Below are positions 1-12,500 of a stretch of 64,000 bases of DNA, in pieces. Position 1 is the first letter of the stretch. Each line of letters begins with the position of its first letter. The translations under genes and the position numbers were made by a program. Origin of the DNA: Schistocephalus solidus (Eukaryota; Platyhelminthes; Cestoda; Diphyllobothriidea; Diphyllobothriidae); assembly GCA_017591395.1 (NCBI GenBank), contig WEDG01000704.1, positions 1-64,000 of the forward strand. The letters run 5' to 3'. The notes below the pieces were generated by a model that saw nothing but the letters and a program-made list of their open reading frames with translations, did no database searches and was not told the DNA's origin.

Positions 1-1478
1 GTACTCACGCAAAGCCGTTGCTCACGAGTTAGTTACAACAATATCTCGCACGGTTGAAACCAGAGTCGCAGCTAGGGAAATTTATTAATTACAAGGATCT
101 TACATTAAGAGCGAACAGTTTAAGATGGCAGGCTAGTTGTTTTTGACGAAGGGGCAGCTAAGTCGAAGTGGTCGATCCTGCCTCACAAACTTGCTCACAT
201 CCATGGAAAGTTGGACAAAATCATTAGAAATGGGTTTGTCAGTCGATGCGGTCTACATTGACTTTAGCAAAGCCTTTGACAGGGTTCCACACAAACGTTT
301 GATCTTTAAGCTCCGTCAAATGGATGTGACTGGCAACCTACTCAAATGGTTGACCGACTTTCTCACAGACAGGCGCCAGCGTGTTTGTATCGGAGACACC
401 AAGTCTCACTGGGAAACCGTTCACAGTGGAGTTCCGCAGGGCAGCGTTCTGGGTCCCATTTTGTTTCTGATATACGTAAATGACTGCCTGGATTGTCTGA
501 CATGCGAGAAGGTAATGTTAGCTGACGATTTGAAGTTATGGAACTCGATTGAAAAATTGTAGGACGCGCGAAAATTACAACAAAATTTAGATCGCTTGTA
601 AACATGGTGCGATGAGTGGCTGCTGAACCTTAATCTTAACAAATGCCAAATAATCCGACTGCGGTCTAGTTCCAGAAGGCTGATTAGATTTGAATACCAG
701 TACTCCATCAGTGGTCACCAACTCCAGGAGGTAATCATTCTAAAGGACTTGGGTATATGGATAACACCAACTCTCAAACCATCGTCGCACTGTGCGAATA
801 TCGCAAAAAAGCTTTGTGTATCTTAGGCGCAATCAGGAGGTCCTTCGTTAATTTTGCCGGAGAGCTTTTTGGGCGCGTTTTTGGAACATTTATCCGGCCA
901 GTGTTGGAATATTGCGTTCAGGCGTGGTGCCCTTGGACGAAACATGACTACGCTCTGCTGGAGAAAGTTCAACGGAGGGCAACGAAACTAGTCAGCGGAT
1001 TGGAATGCCTACCCTATGAGGGCCGCCTAGAAAGACTTAAACTTTTTCCTCTCTTATAGGCAATACAGGGGATATGATCTTAGTCTTCAAACTGGTCAGA
1101 GGAGTTGATTGTGCTCTTCAGATGGCCAACTTTTTTGAATTGGCAAACATGACAAGTCTCCGAGGTCACCAATACAAACTGAAAAGAAATCACGCCAAAC
1201 TTGAAGTGCGTGCCAACTTCTTTTCCCAACGGGTGATTGACGAATGGAACAAACTGCCAGCCTCAGTTGTTCAGGCTGAAAGCGTTGAAATGTTTAAAAG
1301 AAGGCTTGATGCATTTTTACTTGATGAACATATAATTAGTCGACAGCAACGATTGATTACTAAAACGACTATCGCCATGTAACATTTGCTTGTTTTGCTA
1401 GCGTCTATCTGTAAATAGGGTTTTCAAAGGCTCTGCCTATCTCCCTTATATATACTGAATTATACTGAATTATATTAA
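1..1478 (+). mobile_element. CR1-like non-LTR retrotransposon, 3' part of reverse transcriptase
   Basis: Translations at 137-562, 757-1059 and 1074-1382 together form the RT palm, thumb and C-terminal region of one open frame broken by shifts and stops. Motif A is VYIDFSKAFDRVPHKRL and motif B is SGVPQGSVLGPILF. Motif C reads LADD instead of the usual F/Y-ADD. The C-terminus carries the family signature LRGH...KL and a WNKLP segment. The 3' end seems to be the short tandem TATACTGAATTA repeat at about 1457-1478. The endonuclease end lies before the window or is lost. It is not functional. The element at 4395-6925 belongs to the same group. Confidence 0.85.
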
Positions 1479-1499
1479 AGCTTCATTTAAGCACTTTGC

Positions 1500-4386
1500 G
1501 TTTGATCTAGACGTCACGTCATTCTCTGGTAATTACTGCTTCGCATCCATTATCCTGTCGCCCTGGCAAAAGGCTATTCTCGGATGTATTTACTACCCGC
1601 CTAATTCATCATCCGATGATGATGTGAAACTTGGTGCAATTTTTAAATTGGTTTCGGAGTCCAATTTTAACATTAAAATAATCGCTGGGGATTTTAATTT
1701 TCCTGAAATTGACTGGATTTCAAACTTTTGTCCACCCAGATTTCAGCCTTTCCTAGATACCATTAATTTCTCTAATTGGTCCCAGCTTGTCCGTTCTTCA
1801 ACGAGAGACAAGCATATTTAAGATCTGATTTTCACAAATGACGTTGCTCCCCTTTTCGTTGATTTTAAGCAGGGCCTCTTCCAAAGTGACCATACATTAA
1901 TTCACTGTTGCTTACCAATTGTCTCATCGAAAAAGGCTAGCGCCGTTCGTACCTATCATAATTTTGACCTCGCAGATATCAGCTTAATTAACAACTTTTT
2001 GGACTCATTGGATTGGCAGCATCTCTCCTCCATGAACGATGCAGCAAGTCTTTCTGACTTAATGTCAGTCGTTTCAAATAACATCCTGGAATTTGTGCCA
2101 ATCAAAATTGTCAAGCCCTTCACTTCGGAATCCACCGTCCCCCACTTTCTTTGCCAAGACTAAAGAAATTGAGGAAGCAATTAAAAGATCGATATACTAG
2201 TTCGTTATCTGTACATCTAAGGATTGTATAGATTTTTGAATTAGCCTCTAAGATTCGGCTTGCACGGGACAGACAGAGGGAATCACGCGCACCCAGCGAG
2301 CCAAACTCTGCAAAATTTGTTGCTCCACTGTTCCGCCGTCGATCCTGCTCTACACGAGGTTATGAAATACCTCCATTACTTAATGAAACTATGAAATTCG
2401 TTCTCGAAGACTCTGAGAAGGCAAAATTGTTTAGTGCATTCTTTGCAAATCATCTTACGATGGAATCTGAACCGGTTCCGACGTTTCAGGCATCCTCATT
2501 TAATGTTATCAGTACCGCACAGACATCTTCTGGTGAAACTGGAAGCCCTCGGCATCCGGCCTCCTCTCCTTGACTTCATTGGTTCCTACTTGTCTAACCG
2601 CAGCCAGAAGGTCTGAGTAGGTAATAGCTATTTGACGCTTCAACCGATCACGAGTGGCGTTTTTCAAGGCATGGTTCTAGGTCCCCTTCTCTTTATTCTG
2701 TACATAAACGAAATTTCAGGTTTACTCACAAATTCACAAACTTTTGTTTATGCTGACGATCTCAAGTGCATTTATTCATTTTCTAAAGACACTGCCAATA
2801 GTTGCGTGGATATAATCAACACTGATCTACTTATGCTCTCACGTTGGAGCTGTACTTAGCAGATGGAGTTTTCTTCATCCAAGAGTAGTTTTATGTGTTT
2901 TGGCCCAGCTATGCTTCTTGGACCCATCGTATTTCAAAATAGTACACTTTTAGAAAAATCGACCATAAAAGACTAAGGTCTTAGTTACACGAACAAGCTA
3001 GCATTATCGCCTCATGCAGATCGAATTTCTGCAAAGGCTACACAGATATGTGGTTTTATATCGCATAATTTCTTCCTTCCAGGAAATAATGTTAGACCTG
3101 TACCGCATGTTTGTTCTTCCTATTCTAGAATACTGCTGTCCCCTCTTTGGGCTGATAAACGCCTCTGACTGCAGTAAGATTGAAAAAGTTCAGAGGGTTT
3201 TTACTCGAAGACTATTTTCTCTTCCAGGATCCAGTATCTCTTATACGGATAGATGCCAGTTAGCAAACATTAAATTTCTGTGGGTTAGAAGACTCGAAGC
3301 CGGTCTCTGCTTCCTGTTTCGCATTAACTCTAGCCCAAATCTCCCACGAATTAACGCTCTCACTCCGGTAAATCGACCCTATGCCACTCGTAATTCCTCC
3401 ATGATCATTTCACCACCCATTAGCTCCACAACTAACCGGTCTCAGTTTTTGCCTCCAAATATGCTTTCATCTGGAATAATCTTCCACTGCAAATTAGGTT
3501 GTCGTTCACATTAGCTATATTCAAAACAAAGTTACGCAAACATTTAACTTCGGAAGATATAAAGTCTTTATTGTCTGTTTCCTTCCCTAACTCGCAACTT
3601 TTGGATTTTGAAAAGGGTCCTCCTGGTATTTGAGGCAGTTCCCTTGATACTATAATGGTCTCTTATTATATGTCCATCATCCTCTGCAGAGTCAATCTTT
3701 GCATTTACTTTTTAAACTAGCATTGCCAAGTCTTGACAACCTTGGTACTTTCCTCCGCTTTTGCAACCCCGAGGATGGTCTCCAGGTTCAGTTGAGGATC
3801 ATGGCGGGTTCTGATAGTTTTGCCTCTTTGATTGTTGGACTATGCAGTCGGCAAGGTCACATATATCTGATGATCTCATGACCTCTACTGTCCCGTCTTC
3901 GTTTTGACCCTGGTGTCCACGATAAATCCGTCCTCTCTCACCTCCACTGGTGGTTACAAACAATAGCTCTGACTGCTATATTATCTCTCACACGACAAGG
4001 AGCGTTCCGAACCCTCATACGTTGTCAGCATCATCACAGCACTATCCCATTGCATCTAGCTATTAATGTTTTTAGTGAAGCAGTTTTTTTCTCCTTTTTT
4101 AAATTGGCGGCTCGCTGAACTCCGCCTCCGATTTAACCGTAGGAGTTTTTTTTACTGCTTCTTTTCTAGTTTACCGTTTATGTTAAAGATTGTTGTCTAT
4201 TGTTTTAAATATGGCAAATCGTTCTGAATCGGATTTGCCTACCATATTGTTAATTTCTGCTGTTAATATGGCTGCTCACATAGAGCAGCAATTATCCACT
4301 TTGTATTTATTTATACCGCGATACTAAGTTTGAAATGACGGGGCTCTCTGGGCCTTAAATATACAATTTATTTATTTATTTATTAT
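1500..4386 (+). mobile_element. Non-LTR retrotransposon with endonuclease and RT, internally deleted
   Basis: An APE-type endonuclease is visible at about 1540-2110 with AGDFNFPEIDW and the terminal SDHTLIHC. RT pieces follow at 2391-2859, with GSYLSNRSQKV, GVFQGMVLGPLLFILYINE and an intact YADDLK. The C-terminal part is at 3014-3514 (LPILEYCCPLFGL, FLWVRRLEAGLCFLFR). RT motif A and the region before it are missing: the linker runs straight into VPHRHLLVKLEALGI near 2515. After about 500 bp of possible 3' UTR the element ends in a (TTTA)n tail at 4364-4386. The C-terminal region closely resembles the minus-strand element at 62620-64000. It is defective. Confidence 0.83.
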
Positions 4387-4394
4387 GAGTTACC

Positions 4395-6925
4395 CAATCT
4401 AAATTGAGATGCTTGCATACAAATGCTCAGTCTCCTTTCGAAAGTAGACGATCACAAAGCACTTGTCTCAAACTGAACCCTCGATTTCGTTGCCATCACG
4501 GAACCATGGCTAAAAGCCGAAATCGCGGATGGCGGGGTTTCATTAAATGGATACAAACTATTTCGAAGAGACCGAGAAAAAAGACAGGGAGGTGGAGTGG
4601 CCATATATGTTAGGACAGGTATATCAGCCGTCGAACGAGCGCATGCCATCTTCCTTGAATATGAACTGCTCTGGATAAAGATAAAAAAAGGATTGTTCAC
4701 AAAACCTACAATTCTTGACGATCTACAAACTTCCAAATATTCCAAGTGCAACTGATGAGTCAATCCTCCATTTGCTCAAGGAAGTAGCAACCCACCAGGA
4801 GGTGCTTTTTGCTGGAGATTTCAATTCACCTACATTAGACTGGATAAGTCTGACTGTTGACGGTGCGCCAACTTCCTACGGCCACAAGCTACTGGATCTC
4901 ACTCTTGACCAACCTCTGCACAGAAGGTTAACATACCAACGAGATTTAGAGAGAACCAGAGAGCAATCGCCTCGACCTAGTATTTACGAAGGACTTCTCT
5001 CACATTGATGAAGTGTATTCTATTGCACCCGTCAGTAAGAGTGATCAAAGGACGCTGTTGTGGAATAACTACCTTTATTCTCAGCGCCAGAAGAGAACGG
5101 AAGGCAAGCGAAATATATGGAAGGCTGATTTTAACGCGATGAATAAAGAACTGATGTCCGTGCAATGGGACTGTTTGCTCAAAGGGAAACCAGAGGATGA
5201 CTGGCAATTATTTAAGAAGGTTTCACTCGATCTGATTGAACGCTTTTGTCCATTGAAGGTGCCAAAAAAGACAAGACGCCCTGTCTGGTTAATAAGAGAA
5301 CTTAATAGGCAGTTAAAGAAGAAGAATAAAAAATGGAAGGTTTTTAGAGAAACAGGGTCAGCAGAGCATCTCAAGGAATTTTGTCACCACAGAAATGCTG
5401 TCAAAAAATGATTCGTCAGGCAAGGAAATGCTATGAATGAAGAATTATTTAACATACTGAAAATAAACCAAAAAGTTTATTCCATTATATCAATAGTCGA
5501 ATAAAAAAACAAGGGCCCAGTAGCAGTACTTATGGATGGCGGTGGTGTTGAACTCGTTGGAAGTTGCGAGAAAGCCGAGATCTTGGGTCGGTTCTTTGCC
5601 TCGGTATTCACTAAACAACCGGAAATTCAGCTAGACCATGACAACAGTGGTGTTATAGACGCCAGTCCAGTGCTTGAAAATATACTCTTCCCGGAACCTC
5701 TCATGGAACGAGAACTACAAAATCGGAAAGAAAGGAAGTCATCTGGTGATGAAAGCCTATTTGGAGGCACAAAAACTGAGAACGGTTATTTGTGGAGCTA
5801 AAGGGTGGTGAAATGATCATGAAGGAATTTCGAGTAGCATAGGGTCGATCTACCGGAGTGAGAGCGTTTATTCGTGGGAGATTTGGGCTAGAGTCAACGC
5901 GAAACCGGAAGCAGAGACCGGCTTCGAGTCTTCATACCCAGAGAAATTTCATGTTTGCCGACATACATGCACTTCATAAGAGCCCCAACCGTCTTAGCAG
6001 CTGTTCTGCTGGTTGGTTCTTACGTTTTCCCTTTAGGAAGGCTGTGGTCCAAAGAAGCCGTACCAGAAAGACCAGGAAGGAGGGTGATTCCTACCGATAC
6101 CTTCTCGACGAGCAATTTCTTTCAATTGTTGAGGAACAAAGGGACCCCAGTGTTCAAATGAACTCCTCACTCAAACAATCTTCAGAGTATCTATAGGCAG
6201 CTAAACGCGCGATACAGGTCTTATTTGCGCTCAGATATGGATTTGGACAGATTGATAAGGAACTATTCCAGAAAACCTACGGGGTTTTTGTTCGATCTCA
6301 CGTGGAGTATGCCATCCAGACCTAGCGTTCGTGGTTAAGGAAGGATTATCTACAGCTAGAACGAGTGCAGGTGAGGGCCACGAAGATTTTCAAGAATCTA
6401 ACTCATATGCCTTACGAAGCCAGACTGGCTGAACTTGATTTGTTTCCTCTCAATTACAGGCATCTACGTGGTGAACACATTCAAACCTTCCAGGTTGTCA
6501 GAGGCCACGAGTGTGCCTTAGAATTTGCTGACTTCTTCGAATTGGCTGAGACGGAACATCTGCGGGGTCATGCCTTTAAACTGCAGAGGAAGTTGGTTCA
6601 CGCGGACGTCCATCGGAACGCCTTTACACAGAGTGTCGTTGGTGCATGGAACGCACTCCCTGATGCGTTGGTCCTTTCAAAAAGTGTTGACACATTTAAA
6701 TGCAAACTGGAAACTCATTTGCTGAGAAACTATGGTGCATATAATGAAGTTTGCGTCCGTAGTGGCAGCTTGCGGCTGGCTCACACATATCGACGACCCT
6801 ACCTTTGCATTTGTTAGATTTAAGTTTGAAAACGTTTATTCTATTGCCATATTTGAATGTGTATAGGGAGCGCAAGGGCTTAAACTTAATTCCCTCAATA
6901 AAGTGACTTAATGTGACTAAAACAG
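4395..6925 (+). mobile_element. CR1-like non-LTR retrotransposon lacking the RT core
   Basis: The endonuclease begins near 4404 (RCLHTNAQS). Shifting frame gives ITETWLKAEIADGG and GGGVAIYVRTG, then AGDFNSPTLDWIS at 4715-5008. The linker region is at 5013-5411 and 5532-5801. The RT catalytic core (motifs A to C) is absent; after about 390 bp of unrecognised sequence the thumb and C-terminal part resumes at 6200-6817 ([27 protein letters not shown]). The 3' end has AATAAA at 6897 and the tail near 6925. It is inactive. Confidence 0.82.
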
Positions 6926-9328
6926 GTGTGCATTATTGATAGCAGTTATTGTCTTTTGAATATTCCGTAATATAAAATGTTGCTTGAATTTTATCCGTTG
7001 GTCAGTTTCGGAACTAATTACTCCCATGATTTAAAGAGCTTGTTTCAAATCTCTCTCAGATGAAGTAGTAATATATCCATGTAGCTAGAGATCTATTATT
7101 TTGTCAGACAAATTTCCTCTACTGCAGGTCGAGGTGTACGCTTGAGCCACCGGAGTATCAAAAGGTTAAATGTGAAGAAAAGAAATTTCAGTTTAGAATA
7201 TCTGGAGAAGGTTGTTAAGACTCTTAAGTGCCATATGTATCTCGTCCCATGATTCTAGTACTCAAGGATGGAGAAGAGGCTGCAAGCTTGCTTCTTTTTA
7301 CAAGTCTCTTCTGAAAAATCGCAAACTAATGGACATACTTTGGTTTAATTAAAAGGGATAAGAAGTTGCTAATTCGCAACAATATGCTGTCAAATGCTAA
7401 TAATACAGCCACTTTCCTGCAGTTACTTTCTACGGAAACCCACGGTCAGTCACGGCTTCAAACCGTAAGAATTGTGCAAATTGCAACAAATTTATCCGCC
7501 TGTATATTTAAGTGAGTATAAAAATACGGATAAGCAAAGAGTAACTTTTTTAAAGGAGAAATAATCTAAATTTTACTGTTTTTGTCAAGAAATATTACAA
7601 AAAGCACTGCTCAACTTATCTTTAAAAATTGCTCCAGATGCCCCTGACCTTCTTTCCCATAGTGCTTCGGGGGACTTTAAGGAGTTCACCCTGTGATTCA
7701 AGTTGGTGTTTGGCGGTAAATACCTCCGTGTATGAAAGTACTTCACGCCGACAGATTGGGAAGGTCCAGTGGTGAGCTTGCGGCAGAGAGCGCAACAACA
7801 CCTAAAACTCACAGGCACCATCAATTGCACGCGATATCGGAATCAAAGAGACAACAAGGTTCAGTGAGCTGTGGGGGTGTGAAGGCAAACAAACCGTGCC
7901 TTGAACCGACCGATTATTGCCACCTGAATTCAGTAAAACTAGTGAAAACAGGGTATATACATCAAAGCTCCAATTTACTATATAACCTCAGACACACGTC
8001 ATGGTCGCATCTTTACCCTCTGACAGTGGCAGACCTCCTCGCTTACGTCAATCGAGCTGTCATGTGTGCAAAAACTGTTTGCAGCTCGATAAGATTTTAC
8101 TGCCTATCAGAACTCTGTTATTATTTGACTGGCAAAAGCTTTCTTTTAGTTCCCGAAGCACACATATGAGTCCCTAATATCTCACACGTACAGTGAAGTT
8201 GACGGAAAATGAATGGAAAAGCCCATTTACACGCAATTGTTAACATCGAGCAATAGGGACGTCCCCGAAGCAACACTTTCCATCTCCTAATTGCTTCGCA
8301 AAATGCATACTGGAGGCACATATCGAGAGACCTTTTTGAGGATCTTCGTATGCCACTTACTCGTAAATAGTTAATTAATAATAACCACGAAATATTGAAA
8401 ATTAAGCAACTTGTGTCTTACTCCTTGAATAAATTGGCTAAACTTTCCCACTTGTGTGGAGTAAACTTTGTCCTAATCCCTTTATGTCCGATTGGTGTGT
8501 CTCAGTTCCTCTTCCCCTCGTTGGCTAGAGATTATTCAGACGTGGCATCCAGGTGGAACAATTCTCATTCTTGCAGCATATACCTGGTAGTCTTCCTCGC
8601 TATTGGACATTTTGAAGGGCTGAAACCTTTTCCAATGCCCATTTGCTGATGCCCCTGCAAAAATAGCTCGAACTTTTTGAACTCAGGTCGGCATTTCAAA
8701 TAGTGAATAATCTGAGGAAGGGCAAGCGAATTAGTCTGAACAAACTGCTGGTGAAATTTCCTTTTTGGTGTTTGTAACTGCATTAGAAACTAAGTTTATC
8801 CTGCAATAAATACTAACAAAACGCATGTTTTAAGTCTCACCGGGAAGGGCGAGAATTCAAATTGTCAGTTAATACGTTGTTTGGCGTTTTTATTTTCTTG
8901 CCCTTTCCTCGTTATTCAGATAAAAGTAATTTACAGACGTCGTATTCATTTAATTGAGAATTTATTTGTAGTTAGGTCCATATTTCTCTGATTTACTTGC
9001 CTTTAGTTTGATAATCCCCCTATATGGTATGCATTATAACATAACTCTTCTGTATGCGTCTTTAAATGCGGATCGGACTCGCATCTGGGTTCTTTATTTA
9101 AGGGAAAGCGAAATTCATAAATTTCTGCATATATCTTTAAGTTTAAATCTGATGTCCATCTCTATTGAGAGGTATACTGCCAGAATAGAATTCTGTTCTT
9201 ACCGTCACCCCGTGACTGCAAATATTTCATCTGCCTGTTGTATTTTGGCTTTCTCGCGCGTTGCTGAATGTCAATCGTAGATTTCCAACTCTCCTGACTT
9301 GTTATCCAGTTTCTTAGACAATCCTCAC
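6926..9328. other. Intergenic region upstream of GET3, nothing recognised
   Basis: I see no gene, RNA or repeat signature in these 2.4 kb. The longest open frame (7732-8169) has no recognisable motif and no coding-like composition. The GET3 promoter should lie in its 3' part, but no core promoter element stands out. Confidence 0.6.
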
Positions 9329-9553
9329 ATGAATACTCCGCCACCGACTGTGAAAAATCTACTAGATCAGTCCAGTCTTCGATGGATTTTTGTCGGCGGT
9401 AAGGGTGGTGTGGGCAAGACCACCTGTAGCTGCTGCATTGCTGTGGAACTCGCAAAAGTTCGCGAGCGTGTGCTCATCATAAGCACCGATCCCGCGCACA
9501 ATCTGTCAGATGCCTTCGACCAAAAGTTTTCCAAGCTTCCTACGCGTGTTACT
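9329..9553 (+). CDS. GET3: GET3 exon 1
   Basis: This exon encodes 75 residues from MNTPPP to LPTRVT. It carries the P-loop and the DPAHN switch I motif. The donor is ACT/GTAGGT. The reading frame runs on past the donor only to a nearby stop at 9572. Confidence 0.93.
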
Positions 9554-12500
9554 GTAGGTTTTGTTTTTCTCTGAGATATCATAATTATTATTTTCGTTAA
9601 CGACTTAAATATCCAGGTGTCACTTCCCCGTTTCATGTCACTTTTTATGTCAACAGGACCGCGAGTTGAGTAGAGTAGACCACTTGTTGTAGAGTATGTT
9701 TTCCGATTTATTGTAAAACAGGAGCATTGTCTTTCAACAGAACGCTTAAATGAAACATCACGTAACTGAGGAAAAAAATTATGCCTTTATCCTTGCTAGT
9801 AAACTCATTACAGATATATTATAGTCAGGACCCCCAGTAGAAATTATTCTAAATAGCGGTTAATTTTATCAGTAAGTTAGGAATGGTTATCGATTCGTCT
9901 TGACTGTGCGATATTTTTTTCAACTCCCTTTAAGTTTAGACTTTGTGCTCCCTGTAGCGGATTTTTGGCTGTTGTTGTCCCTTGAATTTTAGTTCTAGAG
10001 TATAAGTCCATGTTCCGTGTTTAGCATGCAATGATTGGTGGGACTCGACTCCTAAACAAATTATGATGTAACGTTTGACCCGAATCTACTACATGCGTCA
10101 GACCCTTCTTTGTGACATATCATTCACCACACCCGATCTCATCTCCAGACGATATAGCTCTTACTTACCGTGGATACGTGCCAAGAGAGTTCAGATTGAA
10201 GTCCACCCTGAGTAACCTTTCCTTACTTTCATACTAGTAATAATAATATTTTGACGTCAGTTAATCGCCGGCGTCAAAAAAGCTAGATAGGGCGTGGCTT
10301 CGAACTCTTCACTCTTATGTACATAACAACGCTCTACTCCTTACGTCAAAACTGTGCTTGCCGAGATGCGTGATCTCACACGCGACTGGGCTTTATACGT
10401 AACAACTAAAGCGGACACAGCAGTTTGGGTATTTTCTTCTCCGGGTGTGCCATCCTTGGATAAATCAGCAGAACACAATAAATTGTTGTCATGTGCTAAC
10501 CACTTCCAACTATTAAGCGTTAAGTGGGACTCGAATGGCAATGGTAGACCATGTCTCCTTCCTGGCTTGCACCATCGCAAAGATAATCCAAGTCTACGTT
10601 GCGACTCGAATATCTTAAAGGGGTTAGGCCCTTGGCGACCTAGAGCATTCATCTTAGCGTCTTTCTGAACGTTAAAATTGAGGTTTACAAGGCTCTCATA
10701 CTGCAAACGCTCCTCTATGGCGCTGAGATGTGAGCTGTTTGCTAAATTCCCAACGAAAGTTAAAATACGTCTCTCTAATCTATTTTTGAAGGATATTAAA
10801 CGTTAAGTGACACGAACGGTTACTTAGTGGCGGTTACTTAGTAGTGGTTACTTACAAGTTGCGGGTAGTGGAACGGCCTACAGCGACGATTACCTGCGAA
10901 ATAAGCAGGCCGTGGGATCTGGCAAAAAAAGCAGTCGTGGAGCAGCAGCGACAATACTACCAGGGTGTGAAGGGCTGAAGTCTGGGATGCTGACTGCCTT
11001 CTTAAATTCCGCACAGCCAGATAACAGCATTGTGACATGGCGACCGTGAACCGTCCTTAAATATATTTGCTCGCCACCGCTGTCTTGTGGTTAGATTCTT
11101 AAGCCAAAGCGCTAGGGGAGACACGACAGTTCTACCGTCGTTTTCATGATGCTCAAAAAGGAGCCAACCTCGAACAAACAATCCAGGCGACTGTTAGACA
11201 CTCACCTATTTTCGAAATCCCAAGAAACCTCAGGAACCTGACAAACTACAGTATTGCAGCCCCTGATACGACATCCACGGGAACTGACTCGCTCCCCAAC
11301 CCTGGTTCAGCGGTGCGGGTGAATAGTAGGTGAGCTGAACTCTTTAACCGGGAACAGACTCTTGGTTATGAATGTTGGAATATGCGAACTTTTCTGGACC
11401 CCGGTACCCCAATTCTGACGGCACGCAGTCTTCATCAATACCTCATGGATGTCTGTTGCCTGTTTGAGGTCGCAATCTCCAACCCAGGCGCAAGAGAATT
11501 AAAGGTCCCAGGAATCAACTCCTACTTCACTCTGTATCACCACTGCCCACGCGACTCTTCTGGTATACACGTTGTGGCTATTTTCCTCTCAATAAGCAAT
11601 ATGTGCACTAATTTCTTGGAAACCAGTCACGGAAAGGATGGCTTACTTGCGACCCAGGGTTCACCTTACTAACACTTATGTCGTCTCCGTATACACTTCA
11701 TCATCAGCTACCGTACAACGAGATAAAGAGGTTTTTTACTGGCAGCTTCAGGAGTAAGTTAAAATACTACGGCGTCGTGATCTGCTGATTGTTACCGGGG
11801 CCTGCAATGGCCAGAATGGAACCGGCGACTCTTCAATCAGTTACCTTATTTGCCATTTTGGGTTTGGCTCTCGATGTGACGGTGGGGAAAGAATGACGAA
11901 TGTTGCTGACCAGAACCGGCTCTTCGTCACCAACACGTGCTTCCAGCATCGCCGGCGCAGCTGAGGTAATTCTTGGATTAACTCAGCGACGCCACAACAA
12001 CTAAATCGGTGGAAGAACCCTGCATTTGTCTCTCTAGACGGCAAGAGCCAGGCCCTGCAACGATGCTTCCTTCCGTCAACTCCGGAACATGACAGCTAAG
12101 TCGGCTAGGGATGACCAGCAGAAGTATTCAGCTGAATAGCGATCTGCATGGAGCAGGCTTTTAAGGAAGTTGACACTCGGCAAATACCAAATTATCCGCC
12201 ATGTTAGTACTAAGTCCTCGACACTTGGTGACTCTGTTCGCGATGTAAGTGCGGTTTTATCGCTGACAACTTGACCAAGGTCGATTGCTAACGTGAGCAC
12301 TTCGAGCACCTCCCCAACTTTGATGAACAACTAATCACACCCTCGCTTTCCTCTGCAGCTTAGTTTCATCCCTCCAGCCTATGCCGTGGCGTGCGACTGC
12401 CCTTCCGAGAGAAAAGTTGCCGATGTAGTACACAACAAGGTGCCCGGAGATGTCGGTATTACAACAGAAATCTACAGGACTTGTGCCTCCTGACTCCATG

